6,053 nt of DNA from a bacterium. Its GTDB lineage: Bacteria; Krumholzibacteriota; Krumholzibacteria; LZORAL124-64-63. The notes below the pieces were generated by a model. The model was not told the DNA's origin and ran no database searches. It saw nothing but the letters and a program-made list of their open reading frames with translations. Shown here piece by piece: positions 1 to 6,053 of the stretch (position 1 is its first letter; every line of letters starts with the position of its first letter). The position numbers and the translations under genes were made by a program. The DNA lies in contig JAUUZX010000111.1 of assembly GCA_030592025.1 (NCBI GenBank), forward strand, positions 1 to 6,053, read 5' to 3'.

Positions 1-1478
1 CCGGCGACGGACTCCACGTTGACCACATCCTGGGCCGTGCCCACGAGCTGGGCGCGGACCTGGGCGGAAGTGAAGGTAGGGTTGGCGGCGATGATCAGCG
101 CGCAGACGCCCGCCGCGTAGGGGGTCGCGCAGCTCGTGCCGTTGAAGAAGCCGCTGTAGTCGCCGGCATCATAGCCGCCGGCGCCCTGGATGTCCGTCGT
201 GGGTAGGATGGTCGGGGCGATGATGTCCACGGCGCCCTGATGGCCCTCGACGGTGGAGCCGTAGCTTGAGCCCCACCAGCGCTCGCCGTCGCAGGTGTAG
301 CCGTTGGGGTCCGCGATGACGTCGGGATTGAGTTCGTTGGCCTTGCTGCTCGAGCGCTTGCGGCCGTCGCAGGGCGAGGCCGCCCCCACGGCGAGCACCA
401 GCGGATTGGCGGCGGGGTACTCGATGACGTCGGCATTGGTGTTGCCCGTGGCCGCCAGCATGATGACGCCGTTGACGTAGGCGTAGGTGACGGCGTCGTC
501 CATGGGAGCGTAGGTCGTGACGCCTTGGGCGCCGAAGCTCATGCTGGCCACGTCGGCCCCGTTGTCGGCCGCGTAGTAGAGGGCGTCGATGATGTACGAG
601 AAGGCGAGGCTACCGGCGGTGTCGGCCACCTTCAGGGGCATGATGCTGCTGCCGCCGGCGACACCCGCCACGCCCAGGTTGTTGTTGCTGATGGCCGCGG
701 CCACACCGGCGCAGGCGGTGCCGTGACCGGGAGCATCGCTGTCGTCGTGGGGATCGCTGTCACCGTCGCCGAAGTCCCACCCCGTCACCTGCAGCAGGTC
801 CGGGTGGGTGCTGTCCACGCCCGAATCGAGGATGGCGATGACCACGCCGGCGCTGCCGTAGCCCTGGGCGCCATCCCATGCGAGGTCGGCGTTGGCGTCG
901 AAACCGACGGTGCCGACAGGAGGTCCCGTGTGGGTCCAGGTGCCGCCCCAGTCGTAGTCGGGAAGCTGGGCCGTGTTGTCGTGGCCCCAGTTCTCGGGGT
1001 AGCGGGGGTCGTCAGGTTGGACCGCCGGGAAGGCCAGCAGGTCCGGCAACGCGGACTCCAGGTTGGGGTCCCCGGCCAGGCGCTTCGCGGCCGCGGCCAC
1101 GTCGGACCCGGCCTCAAGGTCGAACCGGTACCAGCGGTCGATGCCGATCTCACGGGCCAGATCCCGGTTCGCCACGTTCCCATGGGACGCTGTGATGGCC
1201 ACAACGGCCAGATCGTCCAGGGCCGCGTCCAACGAGGCGAGTCCCGTGCGGGGTGCGCCGCTGGCCTTGGGCGCCGGTTCCATCCGCAGGTTGCCCTGCC
1301 CCTCGACCGTGAACTTGACGAGGAGACGGTCCGGCGCCCACGGCAACACGGTCTCGGCCGTGGGAACGAAACCGTCCTGCACCGGCGCTACGGGGCGAGC
1401 CGTGTCCGTGGCGGCGACGGCGGTCCCGGCCAGCAGCAGGACCAGCAGGATCGACACGTAGGCATGGGGCTTCAACAT
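1..1478 (-). CDS. Secreted subtilisin-like (S8) serine protease, 3' end cut by window edge
   Basis: Endopeptidase of the S8 subtilisin family, probably exported and acting outside the cytoplasm. The 492 visible residues start with a Sec signal peptide: Lys3, a hydrophobic core at about 8-18, and an AVA/A cleavage site near 22/23. An inhibitor-I9-like propeptide follows (about 48-150, with RLLVKF early and LAGDPNLESALPD late). The catalytic domain runs from about 155. The triad is visible: Asp218 in ILDSGVD, His252 in GHGT and Ser449 in NGTSCATP, with oxyanion Asn346 in AATGN. A roughly 35-residue insert carrying Cys370 and Cys396 precedes the GSSYGS segment; Cys256 and Cys450 sit next to the active-site His and Ser. 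The ATG at 1478 is preceded by GAGG at 5-nt spacing and puts the signal peptide at the extreme N terminus. The reading frame is open to base 1, so any C-terminal sorting or Ig-like domain lies outside the window. The family call is very secure; the substrate is unknown. Confidence 0.96.
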   Translation of the reverse strand, partial: MLKPHAYVSILLVLLLAGTAVAATDTARPVAPVQDGFVPTAETVLPWAPDRLLVKFTVEGQGNLRMEPAPKASGAPRTGLASLDAALDDLAVVAITASHGNVANRDLAREIGIDRWYRFDLEAGSDVAAAAKRLAGDPNLESALPDLLAFPAVQPDDPRYPENWGHDNTAQLPDYDWGGTWTHTGPPVGTVGFDANADLAWDGAQGYGSAGVVIAILDSGVDSTHPDLLQVTGWDFGDGDSDPHDDSDAPGHGTACAGVAAAISNNNLGVAGVAGGSSIMPLKVADTAGSLAFSYIIDALYYAADNGADVASMSFGAQGVTTYAPMDDAVTYAYVNGVIMLAATGNTNADVIEYPAANPLVLAVGAASPCDGRKRSSSKANELNPDVIADPNGYTCDGERWWGSSYGSTVEGHQGAVDIIAPTILPTTDIQGAGGYDAGDYSGFFNGTSCATPYAAGVCALIIAANPTFTSAQVRAQLVGTAQDVVNVESVA

Positions 1479-1481
1479 GGC

Positions 1482-1487
1482 CACCTC
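1482..1487 (-). promoter_or_regulatory. Ribosome binding site of the S8 protease
   Basis: The minus strand reads GAGGTG followed by GCC and then the ATG at 1478, which places the GAGG core five bases from the start. This supports the chosen start, which also gives an intact signal peptide. Confidence 0.6.
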
Positions 1488-1522
1488 GGGGACTCGGGGG
1501 GATGGTATGATTTGAGAATACA

Positions 1523-1556
1523 ATTATACCCTAAAATTATTGCGAAATAGTCACAA
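1523..1556 (-). promoter_or_regulatory. Probable promoter of the S8 protease in an AT-rich patch
   Basis: The minus strand carries a perfect TATAAT at 1528-1523, about 45 bases upstream of the protease start. It lies in a stretch (1511-1556) of only about 26% G+C, against about two-thirds for the surroundings. The nearest -35-like hexamer, TTGTGA at 1556-1551, is 22 bases from the -10 box. That is longer than the usual 16-18, and nothing good lies at 17. The -10 box is convincing; the -35 element is not, so the promoter may use an activator, an upstream AT element or a different sigma-factor preference. An imperfect dyad (CAATTAT at 1521-1527, ATTATTG at 1536-1542) overlaps the -10 box. The rest of the 1479-1615 spacer holds no gene and no clear terminator for the kinase upstream of it. 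Confidence 0.5.
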
Positions 1557-1615
1557 ACCTTGAGAGATCTTCCCTTGAATAGCCATGGCCTGGAGACGCC
1601 GGGGCCCGCCGTCCT

Positions 1616-4030
1616 TCACCCTCCCCCCGCCAGCACCTCGCGCACGCGAAAACCCAACTCCCGCTGACCAAACAGCTTGGAAATGAAATTTACGCCCTCC
1701 TCGAGGATGCCGTGGTCGGCGATCACATCAGCCGTGTACCCGGACATGAAAAGGGTCCGCAGACCGGGTTGGATCTCCGCCAATTTTCGCACCAACTTCC
1801 AGCCGTTCATCTCCGGCATCACGACATCCGAAATCACCAGATCGATCTCGCCATCATGATCCCCGAGCAGACGGATCGCGTCACCCGGGGTAGCGGCCAT
1901 GAGCACACGGTAGCCCAGTTGGCTGAGCATCCTGTCGACGACGGCGAGGATCCCGTCGTCGTCCTCCACCACCAGCACGGTCTCGTTCCCACGTGGTATG
2001 GCGGCTTCCTGCCCACCGCTCTCCTCCACCTCGACCTCCCCCTCGTGCCGGGGCAGATGGATCAGGAAGGTCGTGCCCACGCCGGGCTCGCTGTCCACGG
2101 TGACGAAGCCGCCGTTCTGCTTGACGGTCCCGTAGACCGTGGCCAGCCCCAACCCCGTGCCCTGACCGACCTCCTTGGTCGTGAAGAACGGTTCGAAGAT
2201 CTGAGCGATGATTTCGGGCTCCATGCCGACCCCGTCGTCACTGACCGCAAGCACGGTGAAGGCGCCGGGCCGGCAGTCGGCGCCGAGCGCCAGGTCGTGG
2301 GTATCGAGGGTGCGGTTGTCGGTCTCGATGGTGATCCGTCCCACGTCACCGATGGCGTCCCGGGCGTTGATGCACAGATTGGTCAGGATCTGGGTGATCT
2401 GGTTGGGGTCCACTCTGACCGGCCACAGCCCGGCTCCCGGCTTCCAGACCAGGTCGATCCCCTCGCCGATGAGGCGGCGCAGCATGGAGAGCGTGTTCTC
2501 GAGGGTATCGTTCAGGTCCAGGACCCTTGGCTCCGCTGTTTGCCTGCAGGCGAAGGCCAGGAGTTGGCGCGTGAGGTCCGCCGAACCCCGGGCCGCTTCA
2601 TCGATCCTCCTCAGGTCCGCATGGACCGGATGTGCGACATCGAGCTGCTGCAGGGCCAGATCCACATGCCCCCGGATCACCGACAGCATGTTGTTGAAAT
2701 CATGGGCCACGCCACCGGCCAACCGGCCGATGGACTCGAGCTTCTGGGACTGCAGGAGCTGGGCCTGCAGGCTCTCCCGCTCCTCCTCGGCCGCGACCCG
2801 CGCGGTGACGTCCTGCACGGTGCCCACCGACCGCCGCGGATGGCCGGACTCGTCGTACTCCGTCACGCAATGCTCCCTGAAGTACCGGGTACCTCCGTTG
2901 CCGTCCACCACCCGGTGGACGATCTCGTAGTCGGTCTGGCTCTCCACCGAGGACGTGTAGGCCTGACCCACGGCGTCGCGGTCCTCCGGATGGATGAGGG
3001 CAAAAAAGTCCTGGAGGGTGCCACCGAATCCCTCGGGAGTCAGGCCGAACAGCCGGTAGGTCTCTTCGGACCACCAGACCTCGTTGGTGACCCGGTCGAG
3101 TTCCCAACTCCCGATGGCGCCCACGCGCTGGGCTGCTCTCAGACGGGTTTCGCTCAGCCGCAACTCCTGCTCGATCCTCCGGTGGGCCGTGTTGTCGTGG
3201 CCCGTGACCACCACTCCGGTCATCTGGCCCTCCGTACCGCGGACCGGCTTGTAGGACACGTCCGCGAATCGATGACCGATGCCGACGAAATCGAACCAGG
3301 CCGAGTACCGGATCTCCTCCCCGGCCAGGGCTCGATCCAGGTTCTCCTTGATGACGGTCCGGAAGACTTCCTCACCCATGACTTCGGCCACCGTATGCCC
3401 CACGATACTCTCACGGGTCATGGCGTGGGCCTTCAGATAGACATCATTCACGGCCTGGTAGATGTAGTCCTGGTCCACGAAGGACATGTGATCGTCGGTG
3501 GCGGAGATGATCTGCTCATACCGGCGCCGGTTCTCTTCGGCCTGTCGGCGTACGGTGATGTCCCGGGCGATGGTGAGGATGACATCCCGCCCCTGGGACC
3601 GGAAGGTGTTCGAGCTGATCTCCACGGGGAATTGCAGGCCGTCCCGCGTGAGGTGGGTGACCTCGAAGGTGCAATGTCCATCCTTCAGCAGCTTGTCGCG
3701 GATGGTCTTGCTGCCCTTGCCCCGCGCATCGTCCGGGGTGGTGATGTCCAGGGGCGAGAGGCGCAGGAATTCCTCTCTGGTGTAACCGTAGTTGCGGCAG
3801 GCCGTGTCGTTCACTTCAATGAAGCCATGGAACCCCTCCGCCTTCAGCGGATGGACGAACACGGGCTCGTTGAGACCGTTGAACAGGCTCCGAAACCTCG
3901 CTGCGTGCTCGGCCAGGGCCTCCTGATCCGGTCGCTCCACACCCAGGGATCTCTCCAGGAGATCGACCTGCTCACGCAGACCGGCCAGTTCCTCCATCCG
4001 CTGCCCCCTGCCCACCGCCTCGTCACTCAT
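1616..4030 (-). CDS. Soluble hybrid sensor histidine kinase (PAS x3, HisKA, HATPase_c, REC)
   Basis: An 804-residue two-component hybrid kinase that senses a signal through PAS domains, autophosphorylates a His and passes the phosphate to its own receiver. No membrane segment or signal peptide is visible, so it is probably cytoplasmic. The order is a short N-terminal helix (10-45), PAS1 (about 45-160, ending ARDITVRRQAEE), PAS2 (about 170-290), PAS3 of the PAS_3 type (about 300-415, with IGSWELD and HPEDR), and HisKA with His443 in GGVAHDFNNML. Next is the ATPase domain, with an N box (QILTNLCINARDAI, 547-560), DDGVGM (598-603), FEPFFTTK (612-619) and GTGLGLATVYG (624-634). A receiver (about 684-804) has acidic Glu689-Asp691, phosphoacceptor Asp735, Ser763 and Lys785. 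Leu786 replaces the proline that normally follows this Lys. The ATG at 4030 has a GAGGG Shine-Dalgarno; upstream of it the open frame only mirrors the ahpD-like gene. There is no adjacent response regulator, so the output partner and the ligand are unknown. Confidence 0.95.
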   Translation of the reverse strand: MSDEAVGRGQRMEELAGLREQVDLLERSLGVERPDQEALAEHAARFRSLFNGLNEPVFVHPLKAEGFHGFIEVNDTACRNYGYTREEFLRLSPLDITTPDDARGKGSKTIRDKLLKDGHCTFEVTHLTRDGLQFPVEISSNTFRSQGRDVILTIARDITVRRQAEENRRRYEQIISATDDHMSFVDQDYIYQAVNDVYLKAHAMTRESIVGHTVAEVMGEEVFRTVIKENLDRALAGEEIRYSAWFDFVGIGHRFADVSYKPVRGTEGQMTGVVVTGHDNTAHRRIEQELRLSETRLRAAQRVGAIGSWELDRVTNEVWWSEETYRLFGLTPEGFGGTLQDFFALIHPEDRDAVGQAYTSSVESQTDYEIVHRVVDGNGGTRYFREHCVTEYDESGHPRRSVGTVQDVTARVAAEEERESLQAQLLQSQKLESIGRLAGGVAHDFNNMLSVIRGHVDLALQQLDVAHPVHADLRRIDEAARGSADLTRQLLAFACRQTAEPRVLDLNDTLENTLSMLRRLIGEGIDLVWKPGAGLWPVRVDPNQITQILTNLCINARDAIGDVGRITIETDNRTLDTHDLALGADCRPGAFTVLAVSDDGVGMEPEIIAQIFEPFFTTKEVGQGTGLGLATVYGTVKQNGGFVTVDSEPGVGTTFLIHLPRHEGEVEVEESGGQEAAIPRGNETVLVVEDDDGILAVVDRMLSQLGYRVLMAATPGDAIRLLGDHDGEIDLVISDVVMPEMNGWKLVRKLAEIQPGLRTLFMSGYTADVIADHGILEEGVNFISKLFGQRELGFRVREVLAGGG

Positions 4031-4036
4031 CACGGG

Positions 4037-4041
4037 CCCTC
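4037..4041 (-). promoter_or_regulatory. Ribosome binding site of the hybrid kinase
   Basis: GAGGG on the minus strand, six bases before the ATG at 4030, fixes the kinase start. The frame stays open for another 175 codons upstream, but this stretch overlaps the divergent gene antisense and has no kinase-like content. Confidence 0.6.
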
Positions 4042-4111
4042 GTTTTTCGACAGGATATCTGCATCCCCATGCCTGCTCCCAACCATACCGGAGAGCACGG
4101 GTAACGACTAT

Positions 4112-4136
4112 GGGAATTCGTCGAGCTGGGATTCCC
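4112..4136. repeat. Inverted repeat in the divergent kinase/AhpD-like intergenic region
   Basis: GGGAAT (4112-4117) and ATTCCC (4131-4136) are perfect inverted arms. A further T-G and C-G pair extend the stem to eight, around a nine-base loop. It lies near the middle of the 177-bp region (4031-4207) that must hold the promoters of both divergent genes, so it could be an operator. In GC-rich DNA a six-base dyad can also arise by chance. No strong -35/-10 pair was found for either gene. The best minus-strand candidate is TTGGGA with TATCCT at 19-bp spacing, around 4054-4084, and it is weak. Confidence 0.3.
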
Positions 4137-4196
4137 CGGGGCCCTCCCTTGCCACGTCCCATGCTCCATGGCAGACTCCCCTCGTCACCCCAACCC

Positions 4197-4201
4197 GGGA
4201 G
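4197..4201 (+). promoter_or_regulatory. Ribosome binding site of the AhpD-like gene
   Basis: GGGAG is followed by six bases and the ATG at 4208. No other in-frame ATG lies close upstream, so this start is preferred. Confidence 0.55.
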
Positions 4202-4207
4202 CCCGCC

Positions 4208-4564
4208 ATGACCTCGCGCCTGACCGCCTTTCGCGAGTACCGCGAACGCATGAACGACAAGAAACACGCCGGCGCCACCCTCACCACCAAGCGCTTCTTC
4301 AACCTCGACACCCGCTGCTACGAGGACGGCGCCCTGGACGCCCGCACCAAGGAGATCGCCGGCCTCAGCGCCTCGCTGGTGCTGCGCTGCGACGACTGCA
4401 TCGCCTACCACGTCATCCGCTGCTGCGAGTTGGGGGTGAAGCGCGAGGAGGTCCTCGAGGTATTCGACGTGGGGCTGATCGTGGGCGGGTCCATCGTGAT
4501 CCCCCACCTGCGGCGGGCCCACGAGCTGCTGGACGAGTTGCTGGCGGAGACGCAAGAGACCTGA
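4208..4564 (+). CDS. AhpD-like / carboxymuconolactone decarboxylase family protein
   Basis: A 118-residue cytoplasmic protein with the single all-helical CMD/AhpD fold; the length is normal for the family. The active-site motif is CDDCIAYH, with Cys61, Cys64 and His68. Compared from memory with mycobacterial AhpD (Glu118, Cys130, His132, Cys133, His137), the spacing matches exactly for Glu49, Cys61, Cys64 and His68, while Asp63 occupies the His132 position. This supports a thiol-disulfide or peroxidase-associated role rather than true 4-carboxymuconolactone decarboxylation, which lacks the CxxC pair. The C-terminal half (VFDVGLIVGGSIVIPHLRRA) is typical of the family. Additional cysteines are Cys37, Cys72 and Cys73. 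There is no adjacent ahpC or peroxiredoxin. The gene is divergent from the hybrid kinase and convergent with the TamB gene, so it is probably monocistronic. The family is secure; the physiological substrate is not known. Confidence 0.93.
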   Translation: MTSRLTAFREYRERMNDKKHAGATLTTKRFFNLDTRCYEDGALDARTKEIAGLSASLVLRCDDCIAYHVIRCCELGVKREEVLEVFDVGLIVGGSIVIPHLRRAHELLDELLAETQET

Positions 4565-4572
4565 GCCCGACC

Positions 4573-4584
4573 GGCCGCGCGGCC
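4573..4584. terminator. GC palindrome between convergent genes, possible bidirectional terminator
   Basis: GGCCGCGCGGCC is a perfect 12-base palindrome that starts eight bases after the AhpD-like stop and ends on the last base of the TamB-gene stop codon. It can form a four-pair GC stem with a four-base loop. No T tract follows on either strand, so intrinsic termination is doubtful; the position between convergent genes is the main argument. Confidence 0.25.
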
Positions 4585-6053
4585 TAGTACCGCCGGAGCC
4601 ACTTGACCTCGAGCCCGGATTCCTCTTCCCCCTGGCCGTAGGTCGCCACCACCCGGAACATGCGGCTCACGAAGTACTCGAAGGTCATGAAGTAGGTGCC
4701 GCTCTTCTCGAGGGACTGGTGGTACTTCAACAGGATCTTCGGACTGATGAACTTGCCCGCGGTCAGCGTGCCGCCGCCTTCGGAATCGGACCCGACCTCC
4801 ACCATGTCCACGCCCAGGGTGCTGGAGACCGAGTTCCGGAGGCCCTGGGTGCCGAAGGCCAAAGCCAGGGCGGCCATGTTCTCGCGCAGTTGCTGGCGGG
4901 GATCCTCCTCTTCGTCCATCCGGCTGCTCTCGTCCCCGTCCAGATCATTGAGCGGCCGTCCGAAGATGAGGAAGGCCATGATGTCCGCTTCGTTCATGTC
5001 CGGGCTCGAGGACAGGTCGACGACCGGGTTGTCGGCCCTCCCCGATATCCGGATCTTGATCCGGGTGCCCGACACGTCAGCCTCCAGCTCCAGTGCGAGC
5101 TCCGGGTTGACGGGCACCGCGCCGGTAAAGACAATGTCCCCCCGCTGGATCTCGAAAACCCGGCTCATGAACCTCAATGTCCCGCTGACCGTATGCATCT
5201 CGCCCGTAAGCGCGACGCCGGGCACCCCCTTGTCGTCATGACCGCGCCGGACGCCGACCTCGCCCGCGAGTTCGGCGTCGAGACCGTAGCCGTGGATGCG
5301 CAGGTTGCCCGGCACCACGATCCGCATGTCGAGATCGGGGATGAACGGGGCGCCCGGAGCTTCGCCGGTGACGGCCCCCCAGTCCCTCGCGACCGTCATG
5401 TCCATGGCTGCGGCCAGGGCCGTTGAATCGGTCCGTACAGCGTCCCAAAGGAGAGCCCGGCCTTCCACCTCGTGGAGGCTGCGCTTGATTTCCGGGATGC
5501 GCAGGAAAGCCGATTCGACGGTAACCGTACCCTCGATACGCGGGTCGGACGGGGATCCGGCCAGGTGGCAATCGACCGCGACCTCGGCCCGGGACCGGTT
5601 GGGCAAGGACAAGAGGCTCTTGCCCATGCGCAGGACGCCCGACACCTCCCCATCGTCCACCGCGCTCGAGTCTGCCGCGGCTCCCAGCGGCCAGCGCAGG
5701 AACGCGCCGAAGGTCACGGCGCCATCGGCGCCGACCTCCTCGGGCAGGAAGGGGGCGAACCGTTCGAGCGGCAACTCCTGCTCGGGCACGTCGAGGACGA
5801 GATCCCGGCCCACCGCGTCCCGCCACGCGCCAACCGTCAGGTCGGCTCGCCCGGGGAGAAAACCCCGACCGTGGAACAGCACCGTTTCACCCGAGGTCAC
5901 GCTGAAGGAGGTCGCGAGGCCGATCGTGTCGCCTTCCTCCAGGCTGAAGCGCAGGTTCGCACCCAGGTCCGGCCGATCGCGATGGGGCTGCAGGATCGCC
6001 GTCACGCCGCCGTCCAGGTGGGGATCGGTGCGGGACCCCGCCACGAGCAGGTC
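4584..6053 (-). CDS. tamB: TamB-family (DUF490) protein, C-terminal 489 residues; 5' end outside window
   Basis: C-terminal part of a translocation-and-assembly-module TamB protein. Members of this AsmA-like family are anchored in the inner membrane, span the periplasm as a long beta groove and work with an Omp85 partner (TamA) or in lipid transport to the outer membrane. Using residue numbers of the visible fragment, residues 1-280 are repetitive beta-strand sequence. The conserved DUF490 core follows: GTLRFMSRVFEIQRGDIVFTG (291-311), NPELALELEADVSGT (316-330), IKIRISGRADNPVVDLSSSP (332-351) and DIMAFLIFGRPL (357-368). The end has LTAGKFISPKILLKY (430-444) and a terminal amphipathic beta strand finishing in VKWLRRY. 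An acidic stretch (369-387, with DGDES and DEEED) separates the FGRP motif from the NMAALALAFG helix. The frame is open to base 6053; no start is present, and the in-frame GTG at 6044 is simply an internal Val. The family assignment is strong. Confidence 0.92.
   Translation of the reverse strand, partial: DLLVAGSRTDPHLDGGVTAILQPHRDRPDLGANLRFSLEEGDTIGLATSFSVTSGETVLFHGRGFLPGRADLTVGAWRDAVGRDLVLDVPEQELPLERFAPFLPEEVGADGAVTFGAFLRWPLGAAADSSAVDDGEVSGVLRMGKSLLSLPNRSRAEVAVDCHLAGSPSDPRIEGTVTVESAFLRIPEIKRSLHEVEGRALLWDAVRTDSTALAAAMDMTVARDWGAVTGEAPGAPFIPDLDMRIVVPGNLRIHGYGLDAELAGEVGVRRGHDDKGVPGVALTGEMHTVSGTLRFMSRVFEIQRGDIVFTGAVPVNPELALELEADVSGTRIKIRISGRADNPVVDLSSSPDMNEADIMAFLIFGRPLNDLDGDESSRMDEEEDPRQQLRENMAALALAFGTQGLRNSVSSTLGVDMVEVGSDSEGGGTLTAGKFISPKILLKYHQSLEKSGTYFMTFEYFVSRMFRVVATYGQGEEESGLEVKWLRRY

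Noticed and set aside
525..1550. 341-codon plus-strand frame opposite the protease.
   Set aside because: Its translation is a Gly/Val/Arg-rich mirror of the S8 protease frame with no domain signature, and the protease triad is clear on the minus strand.
1575..1615. GC-rich partial dyad around GGGGCCC after the kinase stop as a terminator.
   Set aside because: The stem is imperfect, has almost no loop and is not followed by a T tract in the direction of transcription.
4149..4177. Possible sigma-70 promoter for the AhpD-like gene: TTGCCA, 17 bp, CAGACT.
   Set aside because: The -10 hexamer matches the consensus at only three of six positions, so this is no better than chance.
4150..4185. TGGCAG-like sequence as a sigma-54 promoter in the divergent region.
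   Set aside because: The required TTGC half at the fixed spacing is absent.
1712..4207. Very long open frame on the plus strand, antisense to the kinase and in frame with the AhpD-like gene (about 950 codons in all).
   Set aside because: The kinase on the other strand has all domain motifs over the same bases. The antisense translation is low-complexity, with no recognisable domain until the AhpD-like part at 4208. It is the expected result of strong third-position GC bias; only 4208-4564 is real.
4031..4555. N-terminal extension of the kinase frame by 175 codons.
   Set aside because: It runs antisense through the AhpD-like gene, has no domain content, and the ATG at 4030 has a good Shine-Dalgarno directly before the natural N-terminal helix.
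4719..5426. Plus-strand open frames opposite the TamB gene, including 4696-5241.
   Set aside because: They lie fully antisense to a conserved DUF490 domain and have no independent motif or ribosome binding site that stands out.

Overview
The window is GC-rich (visibly about two-thirds G+C, strong third-position GC bias) and comes from a bacterium that appears to be diderm. One gene encodes the C-terminal part of a TamB-type outer-membrane biogenesis protein, and another encodes a secreted subtilisin with a Sec signal peptide. The style of the protease (a cysteine-flanked insert in the catalytic domain, a GTSC-type serine motif) and of the soluble multi-PAS hybrid kinase would fit an environmental FCB-group or deltaproteobacterium-like lineage. 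That placement is an impression, not something the sequence proves. No rRNA, tRNA, CRISPR array, insertion sequence or phage gene was seen.

Layout, left to right: (1) 1-1478, minus strand: a subtilisin-family (S8) secreted serine protease, complete at its N terminus and cut by the left window edge just after its catalytic Ser region. (2) 1479-1615: a 137-bp spacer with a strikingly AT-rich patch and a perfect TATAAT box, the probable protease promoter. (3) 1616-4030, minus strand: an 804-residue soluble hybrid sensor histidine kinase, PAS-PAS-PAS-HisKA-HATPase-REC. (4) 4031-4207: a 177-bp divergent intergenic region with a small inverted repeat. (5) 4208-4564, plus strand: a 118-residue AhpD-like/carboxymuconolactone decarboxylase-family protein with a CxxC active site. 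(6) 4565-4583: a 19-bp convergent gap; a GC palindrome begins in it and reaches the last base of the next gene's stop codon. (7) 4584-6053, minus strand: the C-terminal 489 residues of a TamB (DUF490) protein, running off the right edge.

The four genes do not form an obvious pathway. The kinase and the AhpD-like gene are divergent and share an upstream region, so co-regulation is possible but unproven. The protease lies downstream of the kinase on the same strand but seems to have its own promoter. I see no convincing undescribed system here. The most checkable oddities are a Lys-Leu in place of the nearly invariant Lys-Pro in the kinase's receiver domain, the cysteine-flanked insert in the protease, and the dyad over the protease promoter.
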